The notes beneath the pieces are model-generated. The model searched no databases. It was given only the letters and a program-made list of their open reading frames with translations, and was not told the DNA's origin. The translations under genes and the position numbers were made by a program. Positions 14,916 to 24,091 of a stretch of 37,497 bases of DNA are shown one piece after another. Numbering within the stretch: the first letter of the stretch is position 1; each line of letters starts with the position of its first letter. This stretch comes from Chloroflexota bacterium. GTDB lineage: Bacteria; Chloroflexota; Chloroflexia; Chloroheliales; Chloroheliaceae. The stretch is from positions 1 through 37,497 of the forward strand of contig CADDZM010000012.1 of NCBI GenBank assembly GCA_902812345.1, given 5' to 3'.

Positions 14916-15686
14916 ATGACTGTAAAAATCGGGCTGGTCCAGATGTTTTGCGAAAAAGCTGCTATCGAACAGAACTTGCAAGCAATTCAGGATTATGCAA
15001 ATCAAGCTATCGCCCAAAAACTTGATTTCCTGTGCTTTCCTGAAATGAGTATCACCGGCTATATCAACCCGGAAAAAGATTTTGAGGCTATCCTGAGCCT
15101 GGACAGCCCGGCCGTTCGCCGCTTCGTGGGAATGAGCCGGGACAACGATTTGACCCTGATTGCCGGTATCGCGGAGAGCAACCCGACCGGTAAACCCTTT
15201 ATCACCCAATTAGTCGCTCGTCACGGCCAGCTTTCAGGCTACTACCGCAAAATCAACGTAGCCGACGACGAAAAGGAGTTTTTCGAACCCGCCAGCGAAG
15301 TAAAAACTTTCCCGGAGGCGGAAATGCCCTTCGGCCTGAGTATCTGCGCCGATATTGACAACCCGGCCATTTTCAGGGATAACGCCAGGGCCGGGGCAGG
15401 AATTATCTTTGAAGCGGCCGCGCCCGGTCTTTACGGTTCCCAGGCCAACCGCAACTGGGAAAGCGGTTACCGGTGGTGGAAAGAAGAATGTGAGACTAAA
15501 TTAGGCCGCTACGCCCGCGAAAACCAGGTTTATATAGCGGTAGCTACTCAGGCCGGACGCACCCGCGACGAAGACTTTCCGGGCGGCGGTTATCTTTTTG
15601 GGCCGGACGGTTCTCGCCTGGCCTCGACCGAAGACTGGTCGCCCGGTCTGCTGGTAGTCACGCTGCCCGACCCGGAGGCGGGCTAA
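14916..15686 (+). CDS. Nitrilase-superfamily carbon-nitrogen hydrolase
   Basis: 256 aa, the size of a single-domain CN hydrolase. The Glu-Lys-Cys triad is visible: Glu43 in FPEMSITGY, Lys112 in YYRKINV, and Cys144 in SICADIDNP. These enzymes cleave non-peptide C-N bonds in amides or nitriles such as omega-amidase or N-carbamoyl amine substrates; which one applies cannot be read here. The ATG follows GGGAG closely. The stop overlaps the lepA stop on the other strand by 4 bp (CTAA). Confidence 0.85.
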   Translation: MTVKIGLVQMFCEKAAIEQNLQAIQDYANQAIAQKLDFLCFPEMSITGYINPEKDFEAILSLDSPAVRRFVGMSRDNDLTLIAGIAESNPTGKPFITQLVARHGQLSGYYRKINVADDEKEFFEPASEVKTFPEAEMPFGLSICADIDNPAIFRDNARAGAGIIFEAAAPGLYGSQANRNWESGYRWWKEECETKLGRYARENQVYIAVATQAGRTRDEDFPGGGYLFGPDGSRLASTEDWSPGLLVVTLPDPEAG

Positions 15687-17515
15687 TCTTTCTTCTTGTT
15701 GCCGCTCTGCGAGTCGTCGTCCAGGCTGAGGACCGCCATAAAAGCTTCCTGGGGAATTTCGACGTTACCGACCATCTTCATGCGGGCTTTACCCTCTTTT
15801 TGCTTTTCCAGCAACTTGCGCTTGCGGGTAATGTCGCCGCCGTAACATTTCGCCAGCACGTTCTTACGCATGGCGTTGATAGTCTCACGGGCGACTACCT
15901 TGGAGCCGACCGCCGCCTGAATCGGCACCTCGAACAACTGGCGCGGTATCAGGCCGCGTAATTTGGTTGTGAGGGCGCGGCCCTGCGAGAAAGCTTTGTC
16001 GCGGTGGGTAATCAGCGAAAGAGCGTCAACCGAAGTCCCGGCAACCAGGATGTCCAGCTTGACGAGGTCAGCCGGTCTATAAGCGTTAAAGCTGTAGTCA
16101 AGCGAAGCGTAGCCCTGAGTCCGCGATTTTAGCTGGTCGTAAAAATCAACGATAAGCTCGGCCAGGGGCATTTCGTAGCCCAGGAGCACCCGGTTTTCAT
16201 CTAAATATTCCATTTTGGTATAGATGCCGCGCCGGTTTGTGACCAGTTCCATAATCGCGCCGATATAACGGGTCGGCGTGATAATCGAAATGTTCATCCA
16301 GGGTTCCTCAATCTCGGACATCTCGCCTGGATTAGGCATATCGCTGGGGTTATCCACCACGACTATTTCGCCGTTAGTACGCATTACGTGATATTCCACG
16401 CTGGGGGCAGTCGCCAGCAATTCGAGGTTATATTCGCGCTCCAGGCGTTCCTGGATAATTTCCATGTGCAACAGGCCCAAAAAGCCGCAGCGGAAACCAA
16501 ACCCAAGCGCCGCCGAGGTTTCCGGCTGATAAATCAGCGAAGCATCGTTCAGCTTGAGTTTTTCCAGGGCGTCGCGCAGTTCGGTATAGTCGTCGCTGTT
16601 GATAGGGTAAATCCCGGCGAAGACCATCGGCTTGGCCGGACGATAACCTTCCAGGGCTTTGCTGGCCGGTTCTTTTGCAAGGGTAATCGTGTCCCCGACC
16701 TGGCAATCAGCCACCACTTTTAGGCCGGTGGCGATATAGCCGGTCTCGCCGGTAAGAAGTTCTTTAATAGGGGTAGGGATAGGCCGGAAAACGCCCACTT
16801 CCAGGATGGCCGCGTTCTTGTCGGTCGCCATCATCTTGATAACGTCATCCGAGCGCACCTTGCCGTCAATCACCCGGCAATAAGCGATAACGCCCTTATA
16901 AGCGTCGTAGTGGCTGTCGAAAATCAGGGCACGCAACGGCTTGTCAGGCTCGCCTTTGGGCGGCGGCACCCGCTGGACAATCGCTTCGAGGATTTCAGAG
17001 ATACCTGTGCCCATCTTGGCCGAGGCTTCAATAATTTCTTCGCGCAACAGGCCGATAGTATTCTCAATCTCGGTCGCCACCACTTCAGGTTGGGCGGCGG
17101 GTAAATCTATTTTGTTAATGACCGGGATGATTGTCAGGTCTTGCTCGACAGCCATGTACAGGTTCGCCAGGGTCTGCGCCTCGATACCCTGGGTGGCATC
17201 CACAACAAGGATAGCCCCTTCGCAAGCGGACAGGCTGCGGCTGACCTCATAGGTAAAGTCAACGTGGCCGGGAGTGTCAATCAGATTAAGCTCATACTCG
17301 ATGCCATCTGAGGCGTTATAGTTCATGCGGACGGCGCGGGCCTTGATGGTAATACCCTTCTCACGCTCGAGATCCATGGAATCGAGCAACTGGGCCTGCA
17401 TGTCCCGGTGGGCGACGGTGCCGGTAAATTCCAACAAGCGGTCGGCCAGGGTTGATTTGCCGTGGTCAATATGCGCGATGATACAAAAGTTACGAATCCT
17501 GCTCTGTTCTGTCAC
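15683..17515 (-). CDS. lepA: Elongation factor 4 (LepA), ribosome-associated GTPase
   Basis: Translational GTPase that acts on stalled or assembling ribosomes. 610 aa, normal length. The GTPase domain shows G1 AHIDHGKST at residues 14-22, G2 EKGITIKA, G3 [10 protein letters not shown] and G4 NKIDLP. It is followed by domain II, the III/V-like domains, and the LepA-specific C-terminal domain ([22 protein letters not shown]). The start is GTG, with no strong Shine-Dalgarno. A promoter lies at 17562-17590. It overlaps the nitrilase stop at the other end. Confidence 0.96.
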   Translation of the reverse strand: MTEQSRIRNFCIIAHIDHGKSTLADRLLEFTGTVAHRDMQAQLLDSMDLEREKGITIKARAVRMNYNASDGIEYELNLIDTPGHVDFTYEVSRSLSACEGAILVVDATQGIEAQTLANLYMAVEQDLTIIPVINKIDLPAAQPEVVATEIENTIGLLREEIIEASAKMGTGISEILEAIVQRVPPPKGEPDKPLRALIFDSHYDAYKGVIAYCRVIDGKVRSDDVIKMMATDKNAAILEVGVFRPIPTPIKELLTGETGYIATGLKVVADCQVGDTITLAKEPASKALEGYRPAKPMVFAGIYPINSDDYTELRDALEKLKLNDASLIYQPETSAALGFGFRCGFLGLLHMEIIQERLEREYNLELLATAPSVEYHVMRTNGEIVVVDNPSDMPNPGEMSEIEEPWMNISIITPTRYIGAIMELVTNRRGIYTKMEYLDENRVLLGYEMPLAELIVDFYDQLKSRTQGYASLDYSFNAYRPADLVKLDILVAGTSVDALSLITHRDKAFSQGRALTTKLRGLIPRQLFEVPIQAAVGSKVVARETINAMRKNVLAKCYGGDITRKRKLLEKQKEGKARMKMVGNVEIPQEAFMAVLSLDDDSQSGNKKKD

Positions 17516-17561
17516 AGCCTGTTTTCTCGGGTTTTCTAGTTAATCGAAGTTTTCAGGCCAA

Positions 17562-17590
17562 ATTATACACTACCGCTCCCTTAAACACAA
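17562..17590 (-). promoter_or_regulatory. Probable lepA promoter
   Basis: Minus-strand TTGTGT (17590-17585), 17 bp, TATAAT (17567-17562). The -10 is perfect, the -35 matches mainly in TTG. The start would be near 17555, 40 nt before the GTG. Confidence 0.5.
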
Positions 17591-17741
17591 AGGTTCGCTA
17601 ATTCTTGAACTTTTCCTATACCCTTTTTCTTACTTTTTTCGCCTTTTCTTAACTCAAAGTTCCAAATCGTGGAAGCGTATTTGCTCTAAATTCTGGGGGT
17701 TGGTTAGTAAAGAACTAAATAATTGAGAAAAGGAAGGTTTT

Positions 17742-18113
17742 ATGCATAACACCAGAGAAGGCTTGCCTATCGGACCAGCAGCCGCCAACGACCGGACCGG
17801 GCAGGAATGGGGCGGGATGTTCCCGGAAATCACCCGGCTTTCACCCGCGCAAGACTATACTTCGATGTACAAAGATTTGCCGGATGGAAAATGCCAGGCT
17901 GCTCACTGGGGATATGTGTTGTCAGGCACCCTCAAAGTTAGTTACAGTGACCACGAAGAGGAAATCGGGGCCGGTGAAGCCTTTTACCTGCCGCCGGGCC
18001 ACCTGCCGAACGTTGACGAGGAAACCGAACTTGTCCAGTTCAGCCCGCTCAAAGAGTTCCGGCAAACCATGGAGGCCATGCACCACCAGGCCCAACCCGG
18101 CAAAAATCTTTAG
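17742..18113 (+). CDS. Small single-domain cupin protein
   Basis: 123 aa. A cupin barrel is suggested by HWGYVLSGTLKVSY (His55, motif 1 region) and GEAFYLPPGHLP (His87, motif 2). The usual HxH plus Glu metal set is incomplete: only His55 is seen in the first motif, followed by Trp and Gly. It may bind metal weakly or act as a non-enzymatic sensor. The ATG has AAGGAAGG at good spacing. It stands alone, between lepA (opposite strand) and a gene-free region. Substrate unknown. Confidence 0.75.
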   Translation: MHNTREGLPIGPAAANDRTGQEWGGMFPEITRLSPAQDYTSMYKDLPDGKCQAAHWGYVLSGTLKVSYSDHEEEIGAGEAFYLPPGHLPNVDEETELVQFSPLKEFRQTMEAMHHQAQPGKNL

Positions 18114-18319
18114 GCCTACCTACTTTTATTTCTTTGCGTTATGAACGGTCTTGAAAGAACAAATGGCCTTACTTTGCTATGTGCCCTCCGGCAAGATTTT
18201 CTTTACAGAGTAGGAGAACCGCCAACTGGAAACACCGGATTTTAAAATTGTCTGGTAAAACTCAAACGAATCCCAAACGGCCTTGTTAATCTCTATGAGT
18301 GGCTTAAGAAAAATAATAG

Positions 18320-18586
18320 GCCCTTGCAAGAAGGGTTAGCTTGCAAGGGCATGGGATGGTGCAAGCGTTCCAGTGGAGTGAACGCCTGCGAAGGGTTTGA
18401 CCAGAATGATTTCCGGTCTACTTAGAGTTTAGCACACAACAATCATCAATTCAAATAGGTTGTCAAATTTAACTCTTTACAACACTAATTGTTTCTAAAA
18501 ACTTAAATATCAGGAAAAAAAACAACTACAACCATCATTCATACCCACAATAAGTCCGAGATTAAAAGGCTCTCGGACTTTTTTTT
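18320..18586 (+). ncRNA. Candidate structured non-coding RNA
   Basis: The 529-bp gap 18114-18642 has no ORF. It carries three back-to-back stems. The first is GCCCTTGCAAG/CTTGCAAGGGC (18320-18330 with 18340-18350, perfect 11 bp, 9-nt loop). The second is GCAAGCGTTC/GAACGCCTGC (18361-18370 with 18380-18389, one mismatch, 9-nt loop). The third is GACC-A-GAA/TTC-C-GGTC (18399-18405 with 18412-18418 approximately). An A+T-rich tail leads to a strong terminator at 18552-18586. The order hairpins then terminator, far from the cupin stop, suggests a separate RNA read rightward. I recognise no known family and found no clear promoter. Confidence 0.35.
18552..18586 (+). terminator. Intrinsic terminator in the gene-free region
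   Basis: AAGTCCGAG (18552-18560), 11-nt loop, CTCGGACTT (18572-18580), running into eight T (18579-18586). It works on the plus strand. It is 440 bp beyond the cupin stop, so it more likely ends a separate transcript, though a long 3' end of the cupin message is possible. Confidence 0.85.
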
Positions 18587-18642
18587 ATTTATAGGCTTTT
18601 TATTGTTTTCTAACAACCAGACCTTCGTTTGCAATAACCGGC

Positions 18643-19548
18643 CTAGATCACCTTGACCGAGTTCGCCAGGAGACCGATGCCTTCGATTTCGATTTCCACC
18701 AGGTCACCGGCTTGCAAGGTAAAATCGTCGGGCGGGACGATGCTGGTCCCCGTCGAAAGCAATACTCCTTCAGGGAAACTGTTAGAGCGGCCCAGATAGC
18801 CGATTAACTCCGGCAAAGTTCGTTTTAGCTGGGCAGTATTTGCGCCCCCGTGAAAGACTTCCAGTCCTTCCCGTTTGATACTACACTCCATCCGCAGCTC
18901 CGGCTTTTCCGGCAAGGCATCTACCAGCAAGACGGCCGGACCGACCGCGCAGCAAGCGTCGTAGAGCTTGGCCTGGGGCAGATAAAGCGGGTTAGCGCCT
19001 TCAATATCGCGAGAGCTTACATCGTTGCAAACTGTAAAGCCGATAAATTTAAGGCGGTTATCCAGCAGCACAGCCAGTTCCGGCTCCGGCACCGACCATT
19101 TGCTGTCCTGGCGGATAGCAATTTGCCCACCCGGCCCGACCACCCGGTGGGGCGTCGCTTTGAAAAAGAGTTCAGGCCGCTCTGCGTCATAGACCAGGTC
19201 GTAAATTTTGGAGGCAGTATCCGACTCCTCCATACGGGCCTGGCGGCTCCGCGAGTAAGTCACCCCGGCCGCCCACACTTCCTGGCGGTCCAGCGGCGTC
19301 AGCACCCGGCCCTGCAAGACCAGTTCGGGGAAACTACCCAGAGCCTCCGCGCCATCGCTGATTTCGGTTACAAATTCAATCAGGGGGCGGTCCCCGGCGC
19401 TGGTGATGAGTAAATCCCACGAGATAACATCTATAACTTCGCGCTGTCCTTCCTGCAAAGGCAGCCGCAATACCCGCACCTGTTCGTCGTCACCGACCAC
19501 AGCCAGGACCGACCCTACTTCTTGCAGCAATACCCGGCATATTTTCAT
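18643..19548 (-). CDS. Fumarylacetoacetate hydrolase (FAH) family protein
   Basis: 301 aa. The FAH catalytic domain occupies about residues 100-300. It has [11 protein letters not shown] near residue 147 (metal-binding Glu pair), [15 protein letters not shown] (conserved Asp), [13 protein letters not shown] and [19 protein letters not shown]. The variants resemble dehydratases of 2-keto-3-deoxy sugar acids (for example arabinonate) more than true fumarylacetoacetase, but this rests on motif likeness. GGAGG lies 5 nt before the ATG. No sugar-acid pathway genes are adjacent. Confidence 0.85.
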   Translation of the reverse strand: MKICRVLLQEVGSVLAVVGDDEQVRVLRLPLQEGQREVIDVISWDLLITSAGDRPLIEFVTEISDGAEALGSFPELVLQGRVLTPLDRQEVWAAGVTYSRSRQARMEESDTASKIYDLVYDAERPELFFKATPHRVVGPGGQIAIRQDSKWSVPEPELAVLLDNRLKFIGFTVCNDVSSRDIEGANPLYLPQAKLYDACCAVGPAVLLVDALPEKPELRMECSIKREGLEVFHGGANTAQLKRTLPELIGYLGRSNSFPEGVLLSTGTSIVPPDDFTLQAGDLVEIEIEGIGLLANSVKVI

Positions 19549-19583
19549 AAAAACCTCCTGGACTTTCTTCTTCTTCTATTCGC

Positions 19584-19611
19584 AAAAAGAAAAAGCCGGA
19601 AAAACCGGCTT
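19584..19611 (-). terminator. Terminator after the anchored protein gene
   Basis: Minus strand: AAGCCGG (19611-19605), loop TTTTT, CCGGCTT (19599-19593), then a T-rich run TTTCTTTTT. It lies 18 bp after the stop at 19629 and separates this unit from the FAH gene. Confidence 0.8.
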
Positions 19612-19628
19612 AAAACTTGTTTTAGATA

Positions 19629-20252
19629 CTATGAACTCACCGGCAGCACTACGATACTATCGGTGTCGTAGGTATCGGTGCCGTTGGGATGGCCCGCAAA
19701 CAGAATGGTGTCACCTACGGCCAACTGGACCGTCTGGTTCGGTATATTACGCCAGACCTGAGTTTTGTTGGGAATAATATTTAAAGTTGCGGTGTTACCG
19801 GACGGCTGGCCCGCCGAGTTAAGCAGCAAAACGGTGACTTTAGCGCCATCTATTTTATCCACCCGAGCGTAAACCGAAGTATTTACGTTAAAGCTGTTCT
19901 GCGGGACAATCGCCACTGCAGTTGCTTCAACCGGCCCGGCCGCCTGGGCAGTAGCCGTCGCGTTCCAGGAGGCCGCCCGCGCTTCCAGGAACTGGTCGCG
20001 TTCCGAGTTGGAATTGCCTTTGCCCCGGCTGACCCCAAAACTATAGGCTAAAATCCCCACGCCCACCAGCAAAGTAAGCACCAGAATCGCCGGAATAACA
20101 AAACCCGACCAGGGCCGGGACGAACCACCGAAAGCGGTTGGCCGCCGGATAGGGTCTTCAGCTAGCAACCTCCGCATGGAACCGTTAGTCTGGAGCGGGG
20201 TTTGCAGTGGAGTTGTATTCTTTTCAGGACCGCTATTATCTATATTGTTCAT
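19629..20252 (-). CDS. Membrane-anchored hypothetical protein
   Basis: 207 aa. A cytoplasmic N-terminus of ~50 residues has Arg-rich patches. One membrane helix covers residues ~52-73 (FVIPAILVLTLLVGVGILAY). A Ser/Ala/Thr-rich spacer follows, then an external domain of ~85 residues rich in beta-strand patterns (VYARVDKIDGAKVTVLLLNS, NIIPNKTQVWRN, VQLAVGDTILFAG). The pattern looks like a small beta-barrel, but I do not recognise a family. It lies 68 bp downstream of the HlyD-like gene and shares its terminator, so a joint envelope function is likely. Confidence 0.7.
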   Translation of the reverse strand: MNNIDNSGPEKNTTPLQTPLQTNGSMRRLLAEDPIRRPTAFGGSSRPWSGFVIPAILVLTLLVGVGILAYSFGVSRGKGNSNSERDQFLEARAASWNATATAQAAGPVEATAVAIVPQNSFNVNTSVYARVDKIDGAKVTVLLLNSAGQPSGNTATLNIIPNKTQVWRNIPNQTVQLAVGDTILFAGHPNGTDTYDTDSIVVLPVSS

Positions 20253-20320
20253 TACTCTCTCTTGTAAACTTTAGCCAAAGCCAATTCCTTCTTTTGCTAA
20301 AGCGCTGTCCTGTTTTCCGG

Positions 20321-22708
20321 TTAGCCTCTGGGCGTCGGCGTTGGCCCGGCAGGCTTCGGCGATGCGACACTTTGAGCGTTGACCACCGCTACCGAACTGG
20401 CCGGTGTAGCCGGTCCAATTGGCCCTGAGGTGGCCGCTGGAGTGGTCGAACCCGCGCCAGGCGGCCCGGTGTTTACGGATGCTGCCGGTGATGCAACCGG
20501 CGCCCCGGCAGTAACGGATGCCTCAGGCGAACCCGCGACCGGGGAACCGACCGGTGTTATTACCACAATCGGGGTTCCGGCAGGGGTCAAGTTGGCCGTA
20601 TCGGTTACCGCCGGGCTGCCGCCTGGAGTGACACTGGTGGTTGCGCCGGGGGTCGCCGCGCTGCCCGGAGTGGCGCCGGGGGTTCCGGAGGTGACGCCGG
20701 TATCCGGAGTTGAAACCGGCAGTTCCGGCACGGGCGCAGTCCCGTACAAAACTATCTTATCACCTTCACGCAATAGACCGGTGACCGCTACTTCGACGTA
20801 ATCGTCACCGATTAAGCCGACTGTGACCGGCGTCGTGACAATCAATCCGTCCGGCAAGACTACATCTACCACCGGGCCGACTGCGAGAGTACGCACCGCG
20901 ATTTTTGGCACCAGCAGGGCGTCTGGTTTGTTGGCAAGCACGAACCTGACCCGTCCACTCATACCCGGCTTCAGGGTGGAAAGTTGAGTATCCTGGTCGA
21001 GCGCAATCGTAACCGGAAAACCGCTCTGGTCGCCGGACGAGTTATTAAGCGCGTTATTTGGAGCGGGAGGAGTCGGTACCGTCAGGCTGCGACTGTCCTC
21101 GGTAGCGCCGCCGGTCGTGGGGTTTTTGAGACTGGTCGAAATCAGGGTAACTTTACCCAGGAAAGGCTCGGCGCGGACCCCCTGGATACCTTCAAAGGAG
21201 ACCCGCACCGACTGGCCTATTTTGATGCGCTGGATGCTGCTTTCGCTGACCCTGGCCTCAAATGAAGGTTTCGAAAGGTCCACCAGGGTAATCGCAATCG
21301 GGCCGGGCGCGATAGCCTGGCCGGGTGAGACATTAATGCTTTCTACCACGCTGTTAAAAGGGGCCAGCAGGTTGAGTTGCTCGATTTTTAGCTGGGCCTG
21401 CTTCACCTGGGAGGTCGCCTGGTCAAGGGCGCTCTGAGCCTTTGCCAAATCCGAAGCGGGCGCGCCCCTGCTTAAAGTGTCCACCTGCGCCTTGTATTTA
21501 TCAACTTCAGCCTGGGCTACCTGGATATCAGCCGGGTTGCCGCCTTTGTTTAGACCATTCAGGACCGATTTAGCCTGGTCAACTTCGGCCTGGGCCGCGT
21601 CAATTTCATCCTGGGTCGGGCCACCGGAAACGGCCTTGTCATAGTCGGCCTGGGCTTTATCTATGGCGGCCTGGGCGCTCAAAATAGCCTGCTGGGTCGG
21701 CCCGTCCTGCAAATCTTCCAGGGCTGATTGCGCCTCAATCATTAACGCCTCGGCTTCTTTTACCGCCGAAGTCTGCTGTGATTTAGCCGCTTCCAGGGTC
21801 TTATTAGCCGCTTCCAGGGTAATTTTAGCCTGGTCAACCGCCAGTTTTGCTGCCGCTTCGCGGTCAAGGTCGGCCTGGGTGGTTGTCGATTTAGCGGTGC
21901 CGTCGGCATTATAGAGTTCGGTATGAAGCTGGTTATAGGCGGCGTTGGCGGCGTCAAGACTTTTTTGAGCCTTATCCACACCCAATTGAGCCTGTACCAC
22001 CGCGTTGGAGCGTTCGCTCTTGACCTTTTCCAGGTTCTGAGTGGTCGCGTCAACCCTGGCTTTGGCCTCCGCAAGAGCGGCCTTCGAGGCGGGGGTCTGT
22101 AAAAGGGCCAGGTTAGCTTTGGCCTGGCGCAAAGCGGCATCCGCCGAGTTCACGTCTTTTATATTCGTGCGGGAAACAACCACGTTGTAGCGGTAGACCG
22201 CCGCATCTACGGCGTGCTGAGCGGCGGCCAGTTGGTCAGCAGTGCCGGTCACGCCCTGGACCTGGGCCAGGCGAGCCTGGGCAATTTTTAGGTTTTGCTG
22301 GGCATCGGCAAGCTGGCTGGCCGCCCCGGCTTTGATTGAGTCAAGGTTGCCCTGGGCGGCTTTCTGCCCGGCCTGGGCCGCTGAAAGTTGCGCTTCCGCC
22401 TCACGAGAATCCAACCGGCTTAAGACCTGGGAAGCCTGGACCACCTGGCCCGGCCGCACCAGCACATCACTGATTACGCCGCTGGCCTGGAAAGTTAAAT
22501 TGGCCGTCCTCGCCGTCACCAGACCGGGCGCTTTGACCACTTCTTCGATTTCGCCACGGGTAACATAAGAGGTGCGATAAGTGGATAGAATATTTTCCGC
22601 GTTACTGCGCTGTATATTCGACCCTACCACAAGAGCCAGGGCAACTAATATTGCGGCTGCGGCCAGCGCCCAGAAGAAACGTCCTTCCGCGTTGCGGAGC
22701 CTTCTCAT
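20321..22708 (-). CDS. Large HlyD/RND-type membrane-fusion (adaptor) protein
   Basis: 795 aa, well above the usual 350-450. A membrane anchor lies at residues ~12-32. A biotinyl-lipoyl half-motif follows (GLVTARTANLTFQASGVISDVLVRPGQVV). A very long Ala/Gln/Lys-rich coiled coil covers residues ~90-455. The second lipoyl half is LLAPFNSVVESINVSPGQAI, then a beta-barrel domain (VRVSFEGI, TLKPGMSGRVRFV). From ~660 to the end is a Thr/Pro/Gly/Ala/Ser tail with TPGA units. It would bridge a transporter to the outside, but no ABC or RND pump gene is next to it. The ATG has GGAGAA upstream. It appears to form a two-gene unit with the 19629-20252 gene. Confidence 0.85.
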   Translation of the reverse strand: MRRLRNAEGRFFWALAAAAILVALALVVGSNIQRSNAENILSTYRTSYVTRGEIEEVVKAPGLVTARTANLTFQASGVISDVLVRPGQVVQASQVLSRLDSREAEAQLSAAQAGQKAAQGNLDSIKAGAASQLADAQQNLKIAQARLAQVQGVTGTADQLAAAQHAVDAAVYRYNVVVSRTNIKDVNSADAALRQAKANLALLQTPASKAALAEAKARVDATTQNLEKVKSERSNAVVQAQLGVDKAQKSLDAANAAYNQLHTELYNADGTAKSTTTQADLDREAAAKLAVDQAKITLEAANKTLEAAKSQQTSAVKEAEALMIEAQSALEDLQDGPTQQAILSAQAAIDKAQADYDKAVSGGPTQDEIDAAQAEVDQAKSVLNGLNKGGNPADIQVAQAEVDKYKAQVDTLSRGAPASDLAKAQSALDQATSQVKQAQLKIEQLNLLAPFNSVVESINVSPGQAIAPGPIAITLVDLSKPSFEARVSESSIQRIKIGQSVRVSFEGIQGVRAEPFLGKVTLISTSLKNPTTGGATEDSRSLTVPTPPAPNNALNNSSGDQSGFPVTIALDQDTQLSTLKPGMSGRVRFVLANKPDALLVPKIAVRTLAVGPVVDVVLPDGLIVTTPVTVGLIGDDYVEVAVTGLLREGDKIVLYGTAPVPELPVSTPDTGVTSGTPGATPGSAATPGATTSVTPGGSPAVTDTANLTPAGTPIVVITPVGSPVAGSPEASVTAGAPVASPAASVNTGPPGAGSTTPAATSGPIGPATPASSVAVVNAQSVASPKPAGPTPTPRG

Positions 22709-22784
22709 AATTCCAGGTTCTCCAAACAGGTCCGTAAGAAATTAGATTTATTGCTCAAAAATTACTTTTGCTTTAAGCCTGCGA

Positions 22785-22811
22785 AAATCTGAGGCTTCCG
22801 AAATAGCCTCA
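22785..22811 (-). terminator. Possible terminator of the guanylyltransferase gene
   Basis: TGAGGCT (22790-22796) and AGCCTCA (22805-22811) form a perfect 7-bp stem with an 8-nt loop, 55 nt past the stop. On the minus strand it is followed by GATTTTCG, a weak T-tract. It also sits in the upstream region of the HlyD-like gene. Confidence 0.4.
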
Positions 22812-22865
22812 AACCAGTTGTTCCAGGCGAAAATCATAAAAAAGAATGTTGCAATTATAAAGGGT

Positions 22866-23948
22866 TTAGAGGAATTTATCCAGCCCTTGCTGCCGCAGTC
22901 TTTCGACAATCCGTTTAACTTCCTGGTTCTCGCTGCGAGGCGCTACCAGCAGTACGTCCGGCAAATCCACGATAATAAAATCTTTGACATTGATAGTCGC
23001 AATCAGCTTGTTCTCGTTTCCACCATAAATCAGGGAGTTGGAGGTATCAAACCCGAGGTGATGCCCGACCACGGCATTATTTTCCTCGGAAGGGTGACGC
23101 GAGGCTATAAGGTCAGCCACTACCGACCAGTCGCCCACGTCGCTCCAGCCAAATTCAGCGGGCATCACAGCCATACGGTGTGATTTCTCGGCAATACCCA
23201 CGTCAATGGTTTCGCTTTTAAGGCCGTTCCAGATACCGACCGCTTCAGGCCCGCTGGCCCGGGCGTATTTCTCCAACTGGTCTGAAAGTTCCGGCAGATA
23301 AGCGGCGTATTCTTCGGTAATGACCGAAAGCTTCCAGATAAACATGCCGCTGTTCCAGCTATAACGACCGGTCGCCAGGTATTGCTCGGCGGTTGCCCTG
23401 GGCGGTTTCTCGACAAAGCGGGCTACCCGGTAAGCCGGGAGGCCGTCCACTTCCTTAATCAGGGCATCGCGTTCGATATAGCCGTACCCGGAGTGAGGGT
23501 GGTCAGGGGTAATCCCCAGGGTCACGATATAGCCGTCCTGGGCTACCTCGGCTGCCGCCCGCACCACCTGGCAAAACCCGTCCGGGTTTGTAATAACGTG
23601 GTCGGCGTGAAACGAGCCGATAACCGGGTCGCTATCGCCTGCCGCTTCGGCCAGGGAGCGAACGCGGGCTAAACCAAGGCCGATAGCCGGGGCCGTGCCG
23701 CGCCCGACCGGCTCAATTAAAATATTATCCGGCAGTAGTTCCGGCAACTGGGCGCGTACCTGCTCGGCATGGTTCTCGCCTACGACAATCGTAATATTTT
23801 CCGGGGACATTAATCGTTTTAAGCGGTCCACCGTTTCTTGAATCATCGTACGTTCCGAAACGAGGTCAAGTAATTGTTTGGGGCTGTTATTGCGGCTACG
23901 CGGCCACAACCGGGAGCCTACGCCACCCGCGAGGACGATACCATACAT
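22866..23948 (-). CDS. manC: Mannose-1-phosphate guanylyltransferase
   Basis: Makes GDP-mannose from GTP and mannose-1-phosphate, the donor for mannosylated glycans and GDP-sugars. About 360 aa, a single nucleotidyltransferase domain without the C-terminal isomerase domain of bifunctional enzymes. Motifs: LAGGVGSRLWPRS near residue 7, SPKQLL, IEPVGRGTAPAIGL, GSFHADHVI, RFVEKP, YSWNSGMFIW and VGIAEKS near 250. I use ATG 23948 (AAGGG 9 nt upstream); a TTG just before it is also in frame. The downstream PIG-V-like glycosyltransferase and LCP genes fit a shared use in cell-surface glycans. Whether product use is GDP-mannose or another sugar is inferred. Confidence 0.9.
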   Translation of the reverse strand: MYGIVLAGGVGSRLWPRSRNNSPKQLLDLVSERTMIQETVDRLKRLMSPENITIVVGENHAEQVRAQLPELLPDNILIEPVGRGTAPAIGLGLARVRSLAEAAGDSDPVIGSFHADHVITNPDGFCQVVRAAAEVAQDGYIVTLGITPDHPHSGYGYIERDALIKEVDGLPAYRVARFVEKPPRATAEQYLATGRYSWNSGMFIWKLSVITEEYAAYLPELSDQLEKYARASGPEAVGIWNGLKSETIDVGIAEKSHRMAVMPAEFGWSDVGDWSVVADLIASRHPSEENNAVVGHHLGFDTSNSLIYGGNENKLIATINVKDFIIVDLPDVLLVAPRSENQEVKRIVERLRQQGLDKFL

Positions 23949-24029
23949 CAAAAGAAGCCCTTTCCCTTGGTTAGCAAGACATTCACCCTTAAATTTTTAT
24001 TTACAAGTGCAAACCCTAATTGGCAGATA

Positions 24030-24067
24030 AAGAAACCAGCCTGCTTCTATAATATTTAGAAGCAGGC
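24030..24067 (-). terminator. Hairpin between the O-methyltransferase and manC
   Basis: GCCTGCTTCTA (24039-24049) and TAGAAGCAGGC (24057-24067) give a perfect 11-bp stem with a 7-nt loop. On the minus strand the following run is TGGTTTCTTT, only moderately T-rich. It lies 25 bp past the O-methyltransferase stop and about 90 bp before manC, so it may end or attenuate the upstream transcript. Confidence 0.55.
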
Positions 24068-24091
24068 ATTTTGGTTAGTATACTATATTAT

